Positions 10,041 through 24,100 of a stretch of 64,000 bases of DNA are shown piece by piece. Position numbers and translations under genes: made by a program. The DNA is from Chrysomallon squamiferum. Taxonomy: Eukaryota > Mollusca > Gastropoda > Neomphalida > Peltospiridae. The notes beneath the pieces are model-generated. The model was not told the DNA's origin, made no database searches, and saw nothing but the letters and a program-made list of their open reading frames with translations. Each line of letters starts with the position of its first letter. Within the stretch, counting starts at the first letter, position 1. The stretch covers positions 16,814,342-16,878,341 of the forward strand of contig CM022679.1 in the NCBI GenBank assembly GCA_012295275.1, in the 5' to 3' direction.

Positions 10041-11856
10041 CATTAACTGCTCACTAGAATGGGAATGAGCACAGTGGACATCCTAGGCTGGATTTATGCA
10101 ACAGACTGTCATGGCATAAGTGAACTATGCAGTAACAAACTTTAAAAATACATCAACATGAAAATGCTATTTTATTAAAAAGATCCTAGAATATATGTTT
10201 TCATCTTTATTTTTAGAAGGATGTTGTTCAGCTTGTATTATTTTCTGTAATCACTGGCTGAGCTAAATAGTATTTGAAATCAAATTTTACATACATAAAA
10301 ACTCAAAAAGAAACAGCAGTAGGACTATTTTTATGTTAAAAACTAAAAGAAGGGGTTTGTTTTGTTTTGTTTTTCTTAATTGAAAGAGAAAAACAACAGT
10401 TAAATAAACAGACCTATCTTCACTTGGCAGAAAAGAGAAAGAAAAATTCAGTTAGAGCGTGTCTCCATAAATTACACCAATCTACATTGAATTTAAATAG
10501 TACACAATGAACATCTGAATATTAAAATTGTCCACCATGATGAGGTGTAGTTTGCTGTTCACAAAATGCTCTGCTGTATAAAAGAAATTATTGGAACAGT
10601 ATAAGCTGGGATTTGTTTGGAGAATGGTCAAACTATAATATGCCATTTAACAATGTTCGTGTAGTTAAAAATCCAGTTTTTATTTTATTTTATTTTATTT
10701 TTATTTTTATATATATATTTTTTTGTTCTTATAATATCTTAAATCTAATCATCAATAATGGAAATAAAAAGTATAGAAGACAAAATGCATATTTTATTTT
10801 ATTTATTTATTTATTTATTTATTTATTATTTTTCTTTTTTTTTAATTTTAATTTTTTAGTTTTTAAGTTGTTGTTTTTTTAAGAAGCAATTACTCTGGTT
10901 ATAACTGCAACTGTGGCGATGGGATGGAAAACCTGACTGAATTGACATGACAAATTGAGTTGAGACTGATTTATAAAATCGTTTTGAATTTGAACTAGCA
11001 AAAAAGTCAATAAAACTTGCACTAACGAGGCGTAGACTAATAATAAAAAGATTCGCGCGCTTTTTCTCCACTTAGTCGGCGTCTTTTACAGAGATGTTTC
11101 CACCAATGAAAGGACTGAAAACCATTATTATTATTACTGAAGATGTTATTAGTACTACACTAGTTACGTCTTAAGACGTATAAAAATTCATAATTACAGA
11201 AGAGGATGATAATGGAATTACGGTTACTGTTTCTATTCTTTGTACAAAGTAAAATAAATTAAAATTTTATTATTTTTACGTGTAGCCATTCCACCTTTAC
11301 ATAATCACCGCATCGTTATTTAACAAATGTATATAGTTTACATAATGGATACGAATACCTGAAATAAAAAAAATTTAAAATATATACGAATTCTATTACC
11401 TATTTGTCCTAAGCAAATTATTTTCATATAGTTTTCTTTCTTTCATGGGACAATACAGAAAACAATTTTAATTGTGCAGGTTAAAAAAATGTGTGTATAT
11501 AAAATACAAAGGATATATCTTTGTGGTTGGTAGTCGTGCGAAGTACATTATGAGTCGTTTGGTCGCCAAGGGCTTGTTGACAACTAAACGGAGAACGAGC
11601 GATACTTGTTTTGGCAGGATTTTGTCAATGGGTCAGAAGTCTTTTGTTGATGATCTACACATATATATACTCAAGTCAGACACGATAACGTAAAGCCTGA
11701 GTTCTTTTCACTGGCAATAGTAAGTCGAACTAGAAACCAAGGAAGATAGACTTAACAACAAAAATATGTAACACGGGTTTAATAAGTGTGAATAGAAGAA
11801 CAAAAGGGCTCAAGAAATAAATCTGATTTGATAAGATTTTTACTGACGTAACATCC
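10041..11856. other. Intergenic, no gene seen
   Basis: AT-rich DNA with (TTTA)n-like runs near 10680-10860. Frames here are short and low-complexity. The upstream region of the next gene starts in the last few hundred bases, with no clear promoter motif. Confidence 0.45.
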
Positions 11857-12346
11857 ATGATTCAACATAAACCTCTCTCAGGACAAGGGACTCGTTCGTC
11901 GACCACTCTTGGAAAAGCCACGTTTCGCCTGCCTCCGATTCAAGAGACTGTCGGACATGGAGGTTTTGGAGGTGCTATGATGTCTAAGACTTCACAGACA
12001 CTAATGTACAGAAGTGTACCTCCTAGGCCTTTCAGTTATACGTTTTCGGATGAAATAAACAGTTACAAGGCTAAAAGAACAAAAAGTAGATCTAAAACTG
12101 CTCCTATGTCTATTTATACCCCCAGAGATTACATGGAGCGTTTCAAATCTCGGCCCGTCACTAAGCCCAACGTCGTTGAGATCGACGGTGGTAATGTCTT
12201 CATGCAGATGAGTACTGGAGTACGATGTGCTGATGGGTTTTTTCCACCAGTGAAACTGAGAATGTTGCCTTACCAGAACAAAGGACGAACTACAGTGGAG
12301 GTGAAGATAGTTTTATAATATACTATTTTATTAATACACAAACCCC

Positions 12347-12402
<56 letters not shown>

Positions 12403-12989
12403 GCATATATTCGTATATATTAATAATTAAAAAAAGATAATAAATAAATAAAATTATTTTAAAAATAAATAAATGTTAATAGTAATAATAATAAAAAACG
12501 AAATGAAAATAAATAAATCTACAATTAAAGGATATTCTTTAGGTTGTTTGCAACGTAAAATAAAAGGCATGGCCGCAACTACTACACTGAGGCAAATGTG
12601 GGAAATGTGTATGATGAACTGTGGCAAATTATGCTGTTCGGTTGCACAGAATAAAATTTCACTCAGATATCCACATATTTTTGATATATAGTCGCGATAA
12701 ATACCTGTAGTTGAGCTTTCATCTGACAAAAATTTTATAACAATTTTAATGTTCTCATTTACAATTTCTGTACGTTCTGATCATGCCTTCTTACCCATGC
12801 CTTCTTAAGTTATATATTGTATTAAAAATAAATTTTTGTGATAACTGTTGAGCGATTCAGGTAATATTAAAGAAAACCATAAAACTATTACAACTGTAAA
12901 ATTTAAAAGTAAATAAATAATAGCAATAATCATAATAATAAGAAGAAGAAGAAGAAAAATAAGTTTAAATCTAAATTCAAACACACACA

Positions 12990-13076
<87 letters not shown>

Positions 13077-13779
13077 GTATTTAATTTTTCCTCGAAGTTT
13101 TAACGTATTAATTACACAAACAGAATTATAGTACAGCTGTGTTCTGGAAATATGCTCGAACACTGATCCATTTTATCAAATTTACATCAGTATTCTAATA
13201 CACGAGAGAATACTTCGCAATTTACGACCATATCATTTTGGCTGGGACCAAGCACGTCGCTTTATCTGTGCAGTTCACTTCACAAGGCTGTTTTCAGTAC
13301 ACAAATAAAATGAAGTTGTTCAGCCGAGGTATTTTGTTGATCAGCTGAGGTATTTTGAGTGTTAATTCCGACCAGAAAAAAAAAAAAAAAAAAAAAAAAA
13401 ATCCAAGAGGCGCCAGATCACCTATATTTTTAACTACATTAGGCAAGAGACAAATTTACATGTTGTTGAGCACATGCTCGGAATTAAGAAAATAACTTAT
13501 AGTGATGTTGAAATGTAGTGATAAAACCCAACAAAAAAACATTAAATGTTGTAAATACAGAGCACCATATACGCTGCGGGTCTAGGGTTTCAAAAAGAGG
13601 ATAATTTTATATAGTTGTTATGAGTATAAAGATAATAATATTGATTTAGCATCAGTCTAAAGCATATCTCACTCTCTGTCTGTGGCATTTTATCTATCAA
13701 TCAAACTAGTATATCCATTATATATCTCCGTCTGTCGCTTTGTGTGATAGCAATAATTTACTAGGCTTTGTACCTGTAT

Positions 13780-13826
<47 letters not shown>

Positions 13827-14858
13827 GATAGATAGATAAACAGACAGATGAAGAAACATATATATAGAGATTTAGATACAGATATATATTTAGGCTATCA
13901 TTAAACAAGCTGAAGTTAAAAAAAAACAAAAAAAAAAACACCTGAAATCCTATACGTGTCACTGTGATTTTGAATGACATGTCTGTCATCTCTTACATTT
14001 GAAACCTTTTTAATCTTCTCATAAAGACAGTATATGGTAAAAACAGTTTGGTTGTATGACCTTTTTAACGTCATTTGATAAGATTTTCTCCAGGCAATAG
14101 AATAAAAGAATCTCAACTATTTTTACTTTTGTAATTTTTTAATTATTTATTTACATATTTATTTTTTTGTTATTTATTATCATCATCATCGTCATTGTCA
14201 TCATCATCATCATCATCATTATTATTTTTTTTTTTTATTCTCACCAATCGGGCAGTGCAATCAAATTTAACCGACATTGCGTTTTAATGAAAACTGATAT
14301 GATTATTTCTTGTTGCTATTGTCAGTGTGCCTAAAGTGACCACATATATATATATACTTTCTTACACTAACAGATACTACATGGGTATGCACAAAACACA
14401 TTTTATGCAAAATTCTTAACCTAATTTTAATACAAAACCTCAGAAGAGGTAGATCTGTAATAAAATAATTAAAAAAAAAAATTGCCTTTTTATATTACAG
14501 CTTTAAAATAATTTAGAATCGCATTTTACGTTTCAATCAGATCGTATTGTTGTTTCAAGATCATTAGACGATTGACTGATATTCGATATTCAAGAATCGA
14601 TTAAATCGTATGGAGCGGGAGGGGGTGGTGGATATTCACGAGATATTCCTTTGTCAAAAGTAATACCTGGAACAAATTACAGTCACCCTGGATATATCCC
14701 GGAGTGTTGGCAGACTTTCAAATACAGCTTATTATAAAAACTCACAATTCATTCGCTTCACTGATAATCACAAAACCAGAAGGTTTTATAAACTTACTTC
14801 AATTTTTTTCTCCCTTTAATCTTATAATATAGATAGAACATTTCTGTCTGTGTATGTT

Positions 14859-14902
<44 letters not shown>

Positions 14903-16207
14903 TTTCAAAGATTAAAATTTGTCTATATTATTGAATTATTACATCGGCGGTCACAAAATGACGGGGAAACTTGTGTATCTAGATAAATTATAGTTTTACG
15001 AATCGGTTAAATAATTTCATCTTGAAAGTTATATGTGCAACAAAAACCACTACATTTTTAATAAATAATGGATCAGCCACTATGTTGCTTGTTTGTGCCC
15101 TTTCGTTACGTACTTAAGTAAAGGAATGCTTTTTATAGGCACCGTCATAACGTAATTACTTGGTAAAGTTGAATAAATGTACTATTTAAGAAGTGCTGCC
15201 CTTTTCGGACAATCTACTTCAAAATGTCACTAAATATTATACTTTTCGTTTAGTTCTAGGTCCATAAAATAAATGGTTATGCGTTGAGATTTTTATTATT
15301 TTTATTATTAGTTTGTTTGATATAATCTGTTAGAATTAACCAGTCACAGTTGCTGTACACTTCCATGTGACCGTTATTTTATGGGGGATTTGTATATATA
15401 AATAATATGGTCTTATCACATAGAGAAATGAAAATTTAAAAACAATATATATAAATAAAAACAAAACAAAATAAAATAAATAAATAATAAATATGCTTAT
15501 TATTGTTATTATTTAAACGTTTCTTTATAAAAAAAACATTACAGCAAACCAATGAAAAATGTAACTATCATCCATTTCATCTACTTACTGTATTGCCATA
15601 TTGCATTGTTAGCAAACTTTAGATTATAAAAACAAATGTAACACTTATAAAATGATTTTTGATGTTGATATTTGTAACAAAGATGTATTTTAATCAAATT
15701 ATTTGATGTATATAACTGTCAAAAAAAAAAAACCCACAAAAAAACCTTTATCACCCTTTTTATTATTCTTTTTATTTTTATATTTTGTAGTCACCTGAGT
15801 TACATCTTGAACCCATATCAAGTACAAAGAACGATTCTACATTGGATAATAAAAAGACAAATAAAAGAAATTCACCAATTCAAAAGCCACGGTATGTGCA
15901 ACAGCACATCGTGACCATGAAAACTCAGGAGATACCAGAAGAAAAGGCAGGATATGTTTTAGGATTCCAAGAGGATGTTTCAGAAGAGGACAATACTGCA
16001 TACTCAGTTGTGTACCCCAACATTCAAAGTGATAAAAACAATGAATGTGATGACCTGAGCTCTTTACCAAGACCCAAGCGAATTCATGCTAAACGTGAAT
16101 TACCTTGGGTTTTCAGATTCAAAGTGAAAAAGAATTTGAATTCCTTGACAAAAATTATGGCTAGCAAAACTCCAAGTTCTCAAACTGTTGCTCAATCAGG
16201 AACGTAA
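11857..16207 (+). CDS. Uncharacterised protein, modelled as two exons (286 aa)
   Basis: Exon 1 (11857-12300) starts MIQHKPLSGQGTRSST and ends TTVE at a good donor (GAG|GTGAAG) in phase 0. Exon 2 (15791-16207) follows an acceptor (TTTATATTTTGTAG), also in phase 0, and ends QTVAQSGT with a stop at 16205-16207. Joined they give 148 + 138 residues. Without splicing, exon 1 would stop at 12318 (153 aa). Both exons are richer in G and C than their surroundings and have coding-like amino-acid use. Part 1 is basic and Pro/Ser/Thr-rich (PPRPFSYTF, PRDYMERFKSRP, CADGFFPPVKLRMLP). Part 2 has an acidic middle and a basic end (RPKRIHAKRELPWVFRFKVKK). No signal peptide, membrane segment or known domain is visible. 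I do not recognise the family. Further exons in the 3.5-kb intron cannot be excluded. Confidence 0.6.
12350..12399. repeat. (CT)n microsatellite
   Basis: About 25 uninterrupted CT units inside the intron of the uncharacterised gene, 50 bases after its donor. Confidence 0.95.
12981..13074. repeat. (AC)n(TC)n compound microsatellite
   Basis: A short AC run leads into about 40 uninterrupted TC units. Confidence 0.95.
13376..13401. repeat. Poly(A) tract
   Basis: A run of about 25 A inside the intron. No SINE or LINE body was recognised beside it. Confidence 0.8.
13782..13825. repeat. (GT)n microsatellite
   Basis: About 22 uninterrupted GT units. Confidence 0.95.
14861..14902. repeat. (AAT)n microsatellite
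   Basis: About 14 uninterrupted AAT units. Confidence 0.95.
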
Positions 16208-16400
16208 TTCTGCTGAAAACAAAAGAAACTGGTTTCTGATACACACATTAATTAACTGAATTTCTACAGTTGGTCAAATCTTAACTACATGTATTAATAA
16301 AAAAAAGTAAAGATAATTTGTGTGTAAAACAAACATTACTTGAAAACATGTTCTAAAGGACTGACTATATACCTCATATCTTAGATATTATGTTTTTTGC

Positions 16401-16406
16401 AATAAA
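16401..16406 (+). terminator. Candidate poly(A) signal of the uncharacterised gene
   Basis: AATAAA about 195 bases after the stop codon; other A-rich hexamers further on could serve instead. Confidence 0.4.
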
Positions 16407-17686
16407 TGCAGACGTTTGTAATGAAAAGGTCTTCCACTACAGCTTGATCTCCTATGAATTAATTCAATTCCTGCAATAATTAAAATCAAAAGCACCATTT
16501 TGATATTTTCCCACATTCATCACAGTTCCTTTCTTGGACACATTTTAAAATGTTGGTAGAGAGGTAGAACTACAGAATCCCTCAACTGCAAAATTATTTT
16601 ATTTTTAATTTAAAATTTTCAAATTAGTGTTTTGAAAATGGAGGTAAAATGTTTGGGAGAGAAAAGAATATATTTTGATTATGTAATAATATATATATAT
16701 ATACTTGCAGTTTCGCTTATCCATATTTTTTTATTTCAAAATATGAAAGTGAATAGATATTTATGGTGATTGCAGTCACATAAAGATGTGAAAGACCAAG
16801 TAACCTAAATAAGAACCCAACATGTTATACTGCTTTTATTTATATTTGAATATGCAAAATTGACACTCTCATTCTATTCATTTATGTTAACTCTTACGAT
16901 TTATAATAAACTGTGTGAAAACTGAAATTACTTTGTTATTGATATTAGTAAACATGAGTGCCTTGTAACCCGAGATATCATTATCAAGAAAAGCCTGCAG
17001 TTTATGAAGTAAAACAAAGGTTATTTGTGTCTGAACTGTGGCTTGCCTTTAACACTACGGCAAAACAGTGACAAAGTGAAGATGGTACTGAATAACTAAT
17101 AATTGCGAGCCAAATCAAATTTTGAGAGTAATGAACAACTGATTCATGAATTTATACATGTTCAAAAGCATGTTACTGAATAATTTCTTACTATGAAATG
17201 TTAATAAAAGATGTGTCCAACTGGTGGAATAAATTAAAAATTTGCCAAGTCAGTGGAATCTAACTTTATTTTAGTGCTGTGTAAGCAAAATTAACTTACC
17301 AAATTTGTTAACTGTAAGATTAATTATAATGAATGCATTTTATTATTTCATTAATTTTTCTTTATACCCATTCAGTTTTTGCACAATGTTGAAATTAGTC
17401 CCGATTTCCAACAATTCCTTAAATGTATAACATTCATCCCTTTTTTTTTTTTAAAAGTCCTTTGCTTAAAGAACAAGAATTGTTTTTATTACCTGGCCCT
17501 GAATTAATTATCATCCTTAATATAAACTACAACTAAAGATTTATTTAATTTTTAGATCTTGACATGTGATTAAACTTTATTAATACAATTCATGGTACAC
17601 AGAAATAACAACAAAAATTTCTATTAATATCCTATACAAGAAAATATGAAATTTGAAATAAACAAAAGCATAGCAATATTGAGCTC

Positions 17687-20600
17687 TTTATTATCAATTA
17701 TTTACAGCATTTTACAATTGGAGTTTTGTCTTCATAGGCAAGTTTCAGGATCCTCCATTTCTGATATTCCTTAATAAAGAACATTTCTCATATTCCAGAC
17801 ACATGTCTAATGCATTGAAAATAATGTCCAGATGGAGAAACAAATATAACGTTTTTGTTGTTTTCTTAAATAGATTTACCATGTACAGAAATTCAAAGAA
17901 AGCTCAGCTCTTCTTTGAAACATAACAAGCAAAAAATAAATTTGTGATCAATATACATACATTTTATTTTTTTAAATTAATTTTTGGGGACACAAGCAAA
18001 TGGCCTAAATAAATTTCTATGTTTGCTTTTTGAGATCGGTGTATAATGACAATAATTTAAACTTCCTCTATGATGCCATCTTACATGCCTTACAGGTGGG
18101 GGGAAAAAATTAAGAAAAAAAAAAAGCAAGCCTAAATGCTCATTATGCTCTTAAAAGTAGAATTAAATAAATACAATTGTCTGAAATCCAATACGAAATC
18201 ACTAGTACAACAAAGGGAGAAAGTAGATGCTTGAATATTTAATCTTTATTATTAACAAAAGTTGATCAGGCCTTTTGTTTCTACCATCAAAGCTACAGTG
18301 ACGGAGTAAGAAAAAAAAAAAAAACCACACACACAAAATTATATAATAAAGGAAAAACAGTAACCCCAATATCTTCTTTTAGTCAGATACCTTTTCTCTA
18401 TATGGTACAAACTAATAGTTCTATCTTCAAGTTGTTTTAATTTAAAACAGATTATTTATTCACAATATTTCTTACAGCTAAATGTTTTGTACCCAAATTA
18501 TTAAATAACATGTTGAGAAGTTTAGAAGAAAAAAAAAAAAAAAAAAAAAAAAGACAGACAAAATACACTGCACCTTTTCAGAGCATACATTTTAAAATAA
18601 AAAAAAACTAGTTTTATTACTTAATGCTCACTGATATGCTGCATGCATGTGAATTGTATAAGAACATATAAATGTTGCGATTGTGTTTTGTACTACAATT
18701 CATCTGCATGAAACATTTCAGTTAATTTGTCACAAAACTTTTATTAGCACTATGACAAATTCACAAGTATACGATATATATAATACCAACAGCTTTCATT
18801 TTGCTTCTTCTGAAAACACAACAGAGTTCCTGTAAGAAAAGAGAACAAAAAACAGATCACACATACATGCACACACACAAACACATGCAGATCATGATAT
18901 ATACAATATATCTAAGCAGAAATACTTATTCTGAATAAACAAAGTTATTTTTTACCAAAATTTACAATTATCATCAATAAAAATACATTCCCAACTGTAA
19001 TATCTGTGACATCATTTCCTTTCACATTACCATTCACACACATATGTACAAATTGATTCAATATAATAAAAATTTGTTGAAAAAAAAAAAAAATACAAGT
19101 ATAACATACATAGAATACAAATAGAAACAATGACAATAATTTTAAGTCAGACAAAATTTATATTTCTCAGTCATTTGAAAAAAATGTATTCACATCTCTT
19201 GTCATGTGTCTCCTTTTCATTTAACAATCACTGACTGTAGCAGAATAGCCAAGAAACACAGCAACACAACTTTATCACTTAGATATTGTTAAACTGCATC
19301 TTTAAAGTTCCAGTCAGAGAACATTAATAGAAAGTCTTTTAAGTATCCAGTTTTTTTGTTTAAAGAACATTTCATGAATTCAGACCATTTCACATCACAG
19401 TTCTTTTAATGTTGTAATATATCCCGAAAACTGTAATTCTACTAATGGCCGTAAGTAATACCAGTTCTAACATGGATATAATTTAAAACAAATATGAGTA
19501 TTTTACTACCGATGTATCTTGCTTGAAATGTTTTTGCTGGAACATGTAAACCTAAATTGCATATAATTTAATAATTCAAGTTCCCTTTCAATTACAATAT
19601 GGTACTAATGGTACTATGGTGCTGTGCTTAAGATACATTTACAAGAACTGTGTTTGCATGATACAAATGCAGCTGGTTCTATTTCTTGCAGTCAGCATGA
19701 ATTAATATATGATTCACAATTAAACTGTTTAACATTGTCCTTATGGATATAGAAATCAAAAGAAAGGTATTTTACTGAATCTGTACTTAACAAATACAAA
19801 AACTTAATTTGAAACAGAATATTTTGTTTTACACCAACATTTCTAATTATTATAATAATCATGTACAACATAAAAATAAAAACATGCTGAAAAAAGAAGA
19901 GAATGAATAATCATGGTTATCACAGATAAGGATTTACATTTTCAGACACATTCTTCATAAACAATCCAGAAACACTGCTGCTAGTTAGATCTTAATGTTT
20001 AACAACAAGTTAGACATTCACGCAGACATATTTCTGTGAAAGGTTAGAAACAATTTGAGAACACTGAAAACACAAATGGACAATGATATTGAAATATCTC
20101 TAACATTTTTCCTGAAAAGAAAATTTATTTAAATAACAATGAGCTATAAAACAAAACTAAAGGTGTTGCCAAATAATTTCACATACTGTGAAAAAAAAAG
20201 AAAGAAAGGGCTTCTGAGAGATGTCTAGCTCCACTTCAGATGAGTAAAATACAACTTGGAGAATCTTCCAATACCAGCTTGAAGACCATCTGCTTCAAAA
20301 GACGCCAAGACCTAAATTCTTCACCTGAAATAAAAAAAAACTGGGCGACTGGCACTAAAATGCAAGTACAACTTTTTTTTTAAATATTTAGAATAATCAA
20401 TCATCTTCTATCATTGAGGAAATTCTTCATCCATTCTTCTTTTCACTTTCAAATGCAATTCTAAATTTACCATCTTCAATTATGCCAAAATAAAGTTCAT
20501 TTTTCTAGATTGATTCCAGATAAAACCAGTCTCTGACAAAGAATTAAATGCCTTATTCAGCTGAAACTTCAACAATAGCAGCACAAACATTTTACCAGAA

Positions 20601-21107
20601 AAGCTGCAATACCATGGATACCTCAAAATGCTTCTTAAAGTAAAATCTTCCAACTGCAGGCAGGTATTTATTGCTTGATGGTATGTCCATTGGTAAAAGT
20701 CAACGTTGTAACTAAATTTAATTTTATGCTGGTCTCTTCACAATGACATACTTAACTGGATTTCCTCTTCATTATTTTAAAAGTTTCTTCAATTTGTAGC
20801 AAAATCACAACTTGACACATGCTCTTCTTTCCATTTCTGAATCACCCCCACCCTAACCCCACACAATAGCGTCCTTTACTTCAGCTTGGAGATTAACAAT
20901 ATTCCCACAGATTTTTACCCGTAATTTTGCTGTAAAATTCAAAACTATTTGAATAAATTTTAAATTAAATAATGATTTACCAACAATAACTGGTAATAAC
21001 AATTTGAATGAGGACAACGCAGAAATACATTTACTGCTCAATTTCACGATGCTGCCAGATATACTTTATGAAAATAAATGGAATCTGAATGGACACCATT
21101 ACATGAC
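17687..21107 (-). other. LENG8: Probable long 3' UTR of LENG8
   Basis: This 3.4-kb stretch after the LENG8 stop carries no exon-like frame on either strand and no transposon that I recognise. Read on minus, the last convincing AATAAA lies at 17692-17687, and another occurs at 18250-18245. The extent is inference; a shorter UTR with intergenic DNA behind it is equally possible. The facing gene's 3' end lies only about 1.3 kb further left. Confidence 0.4.
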
Positions 21108-24100
21108 TTATGCTGCTTGAATGGCTGCATTGCTGGCTTTACAGTCAATTTTCATCTGATCAGCAGAAAACACCACACCAGCATCTTTGAGAAATTCTAA
21201 TGCTGCATCCTTTTCTGCAAATCCTAACTCTTTCTGGAGGTATTCTAATGGCAACAAGGGGCGATACCTATATGGTTTACAAGGTGATCATCAAGGTCAA
21301 GAAGAAAATAAAAAGAGAAAAACATGTTAAACACACAAACATTTAAAACATGATAATATAAAAGTAGAAACATCGTACTTACCTATAATATTTTAACTTA
21401 CCACTTGTTTTACTTCCAACATTAAGGATAAATCAATGTTTTTAAAGTTTGTAAACATTATCATATGAACTCAGAATCCATTTATAATAGATGAAACAAG
21501 TCTTTTCTAAATATTAACATATACCTTTTATAAATTAAAACCGTTTTCTCTTACCTGTCACATTTACATTCCTAATTACTAACAAATGTACATCAATTTT
21601 TAAAGTAATGATATTCAATTTACTTTGAGTGTAACTGACAAGACAATTATATCAGAATTCAACACCATTCAGCATTACTAGTTTAATCTCCTTGTCACTG
21701 ACTCTGTGAAACAATGTAATATAAAAGCAACCTAATTTCTAATTTGTGAAACTGTATAATTGTTAAGGTGATGATTGCTCATCTAAGATTGGATAGAGAA
21801 AGAGACAAAAAATATATATTGAAAAGATAGAATTAAAGAATATTTTAGGTATTAGCTTGTGTGTGTATGTCTGTATGAATAATAATAAAAAAATCATGCA
21901 CAATACGTACGACTTAAGGACTGCTTTAAGTGCAGTCTTTCGAACCCGTTCAACAAACCAATCCAACATATATGCAGACATTTTAGGTGCTGATCTATAC
22001 AATTTAAAAAAGCAGTGGTAATTATTAAGGGCCCATGCTGAGCGGACATCCAAAGCATGTTTTATACAAACGTCCTTTCTGTGATCAGCTGATAATGATG
22101 CAAGGACTGTGGTCATATCTTTTAAGAGTTAAGAAAGAAAAAACTTTAAAGTATATTCAGAGGTTGAGAAAACAATCCTTTCTTCTCAATTATACTAGCA
22201 TGATCAATGACTACAATGCAGTTTTAAATCACAAACTGATAGTTAAAAGTGTATTTCAAATAAAAGAACTAAAATTCAATAAAGTTTGCTAACATTAAAC
22301 AGTAAATTCCTGAAAAGGATACCAAGTGAATTAGAAGTAAAAATATAGTATAGTATTCTGTATGCTGTGAATTCAAGGATGTTGCCACCAAAACCTTCAC
22401 AGTAAAGGAGTTTCAACTGGGTCTGGCATTGATTGAACTCTTCATGATCACACTGCAAAATTAAAAGATATTTAATGACAAATACTTGAATACTTACTAT
22501 TTTTTCATTTAAAAACTGAGAAAAGTGAAACAGAATAAAACAAAACAATCTACCTTCTCCATGGCTAGCCTGGCATGTGTTTCATAAACCTGCACCGTGA
22601 ATTCATTGCGTATACCCTGAACCTGTGAAACAGAATTTAAAAAATATATAATAATTAGTAATAAAATAAATTATTCAATATGAAAAATTGTTGGGCCAAT
22701 TCTTTAAAAGCAACGACTTACAAATGAGATACTTTTAAAAAATAAATATTTGAAAAAAGTAATATTAATAAATTTTATAAACAATTTCAATTTAAAACCA
22801 AAGATATTGTTTACATTTTCCAATACTGTGTGCAGATGTTTTAAACTTACTGTGAGATCCTGCCTAATTGATTTCAGTTGTTCACAAGCGTAACGATAAT
22901 CTTCCTTCTCTTTCCAGTCGTCCTGAACCATTTTCAGTGATTTTCTCAGCACAGATAAAGGTCGAATTGTACTGGCATCAGGAGCCTTCAATTTCAAATT
23001 ATTCAATGAACAACAAAAAGATATACGCTTCTCTCACCAAAAGTAAAATGAGTAATCCATACAAATAAACAACAATTTACACATAGGCATGGTGCTACAG
23101 ATATATTCTAAGATTTAGATCATTTAATACCACTTTTGTTAACTCTGAGGAAACTAATTTATCTTTTCATTAATTTAGATCTTTGAAAATATTAGTTTAA
23201 ATTAAAATGATATAATAAAAATACAACTGATATTCTAAGTTTATTTTATAAAAAAACTGAAAAGTAATTACAGTGGTTAATCTGAGGTATCGCTTCTCCA
23301 AGTCTGGACAGCTACCAACAACACAGAAACTTGAGAGATCTTGATCTTCTGGGTCATCATTATTCTGCAATTACAAGAAGTATAAACTTTATCAAATACA
23401 TTAAAATGCAATTACCAAGGTACAAACAAATTATATAAGGCATTTAGGACAGTCTTTTTTCCTCTTTTTTTTAAATTGTAGAACCAACTATAATAGTATT
23501 ATACACCCTAAAAAAATAGCTTGGCGTATCCTTGAACCTCAAAAAATGTCACATTATAATTACAGACAGAGGCAAAATATGTAATATAAAAATTTAAAAA
23601 ACAATAGTAATTGATAAGATTTTTTTTCATGTTCATAATCTGGCAAAAACAATTTAGTTATTAAAAGTTAATTTCAAGTGAAGAGTGACTATTTTGTTAT
23701 TTTTCACTTTCATTTTATATAAAAACAAAATGTTTATCTTCCATTAAAGTAACTGAGAATGATCTGTCAGTATTTACTAAAACTCACTATAAAATTATTA
23801 ATGGTGAGAGTAAGTCTTTGACGTGGAGACTTTTCTAAACCAAATCTTGCTGCTCTTTTTTCCATTCGTGCTTGCTTCAAAGGATCTGGTTCATCATAAT
23901 CCATCTTAAATTGGCTAAAATCAACAGTCACAAACATTCATTATTTTTACTATCATATCAATGCATTATGAAATCAGGAGATGGAAATTCGGACATATTC
24001 AAGTTTATTTGAAATTAACTTTTCAACATTCACATTAACTGGTAAAACTAAGAAAACCTATTATTATTTTTGTACTTAATGTTATGTCAATTTTTCTTTC

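Noticed and set aside
12930-13163. Glu-Arg alternating frame
   Set aside because: Product of reading a (TC)n microsatellite.
13690-13989. Frame with an alternating His-Thr run
   Set aside because: Product of the (GT)n microsatellite; no coding context.
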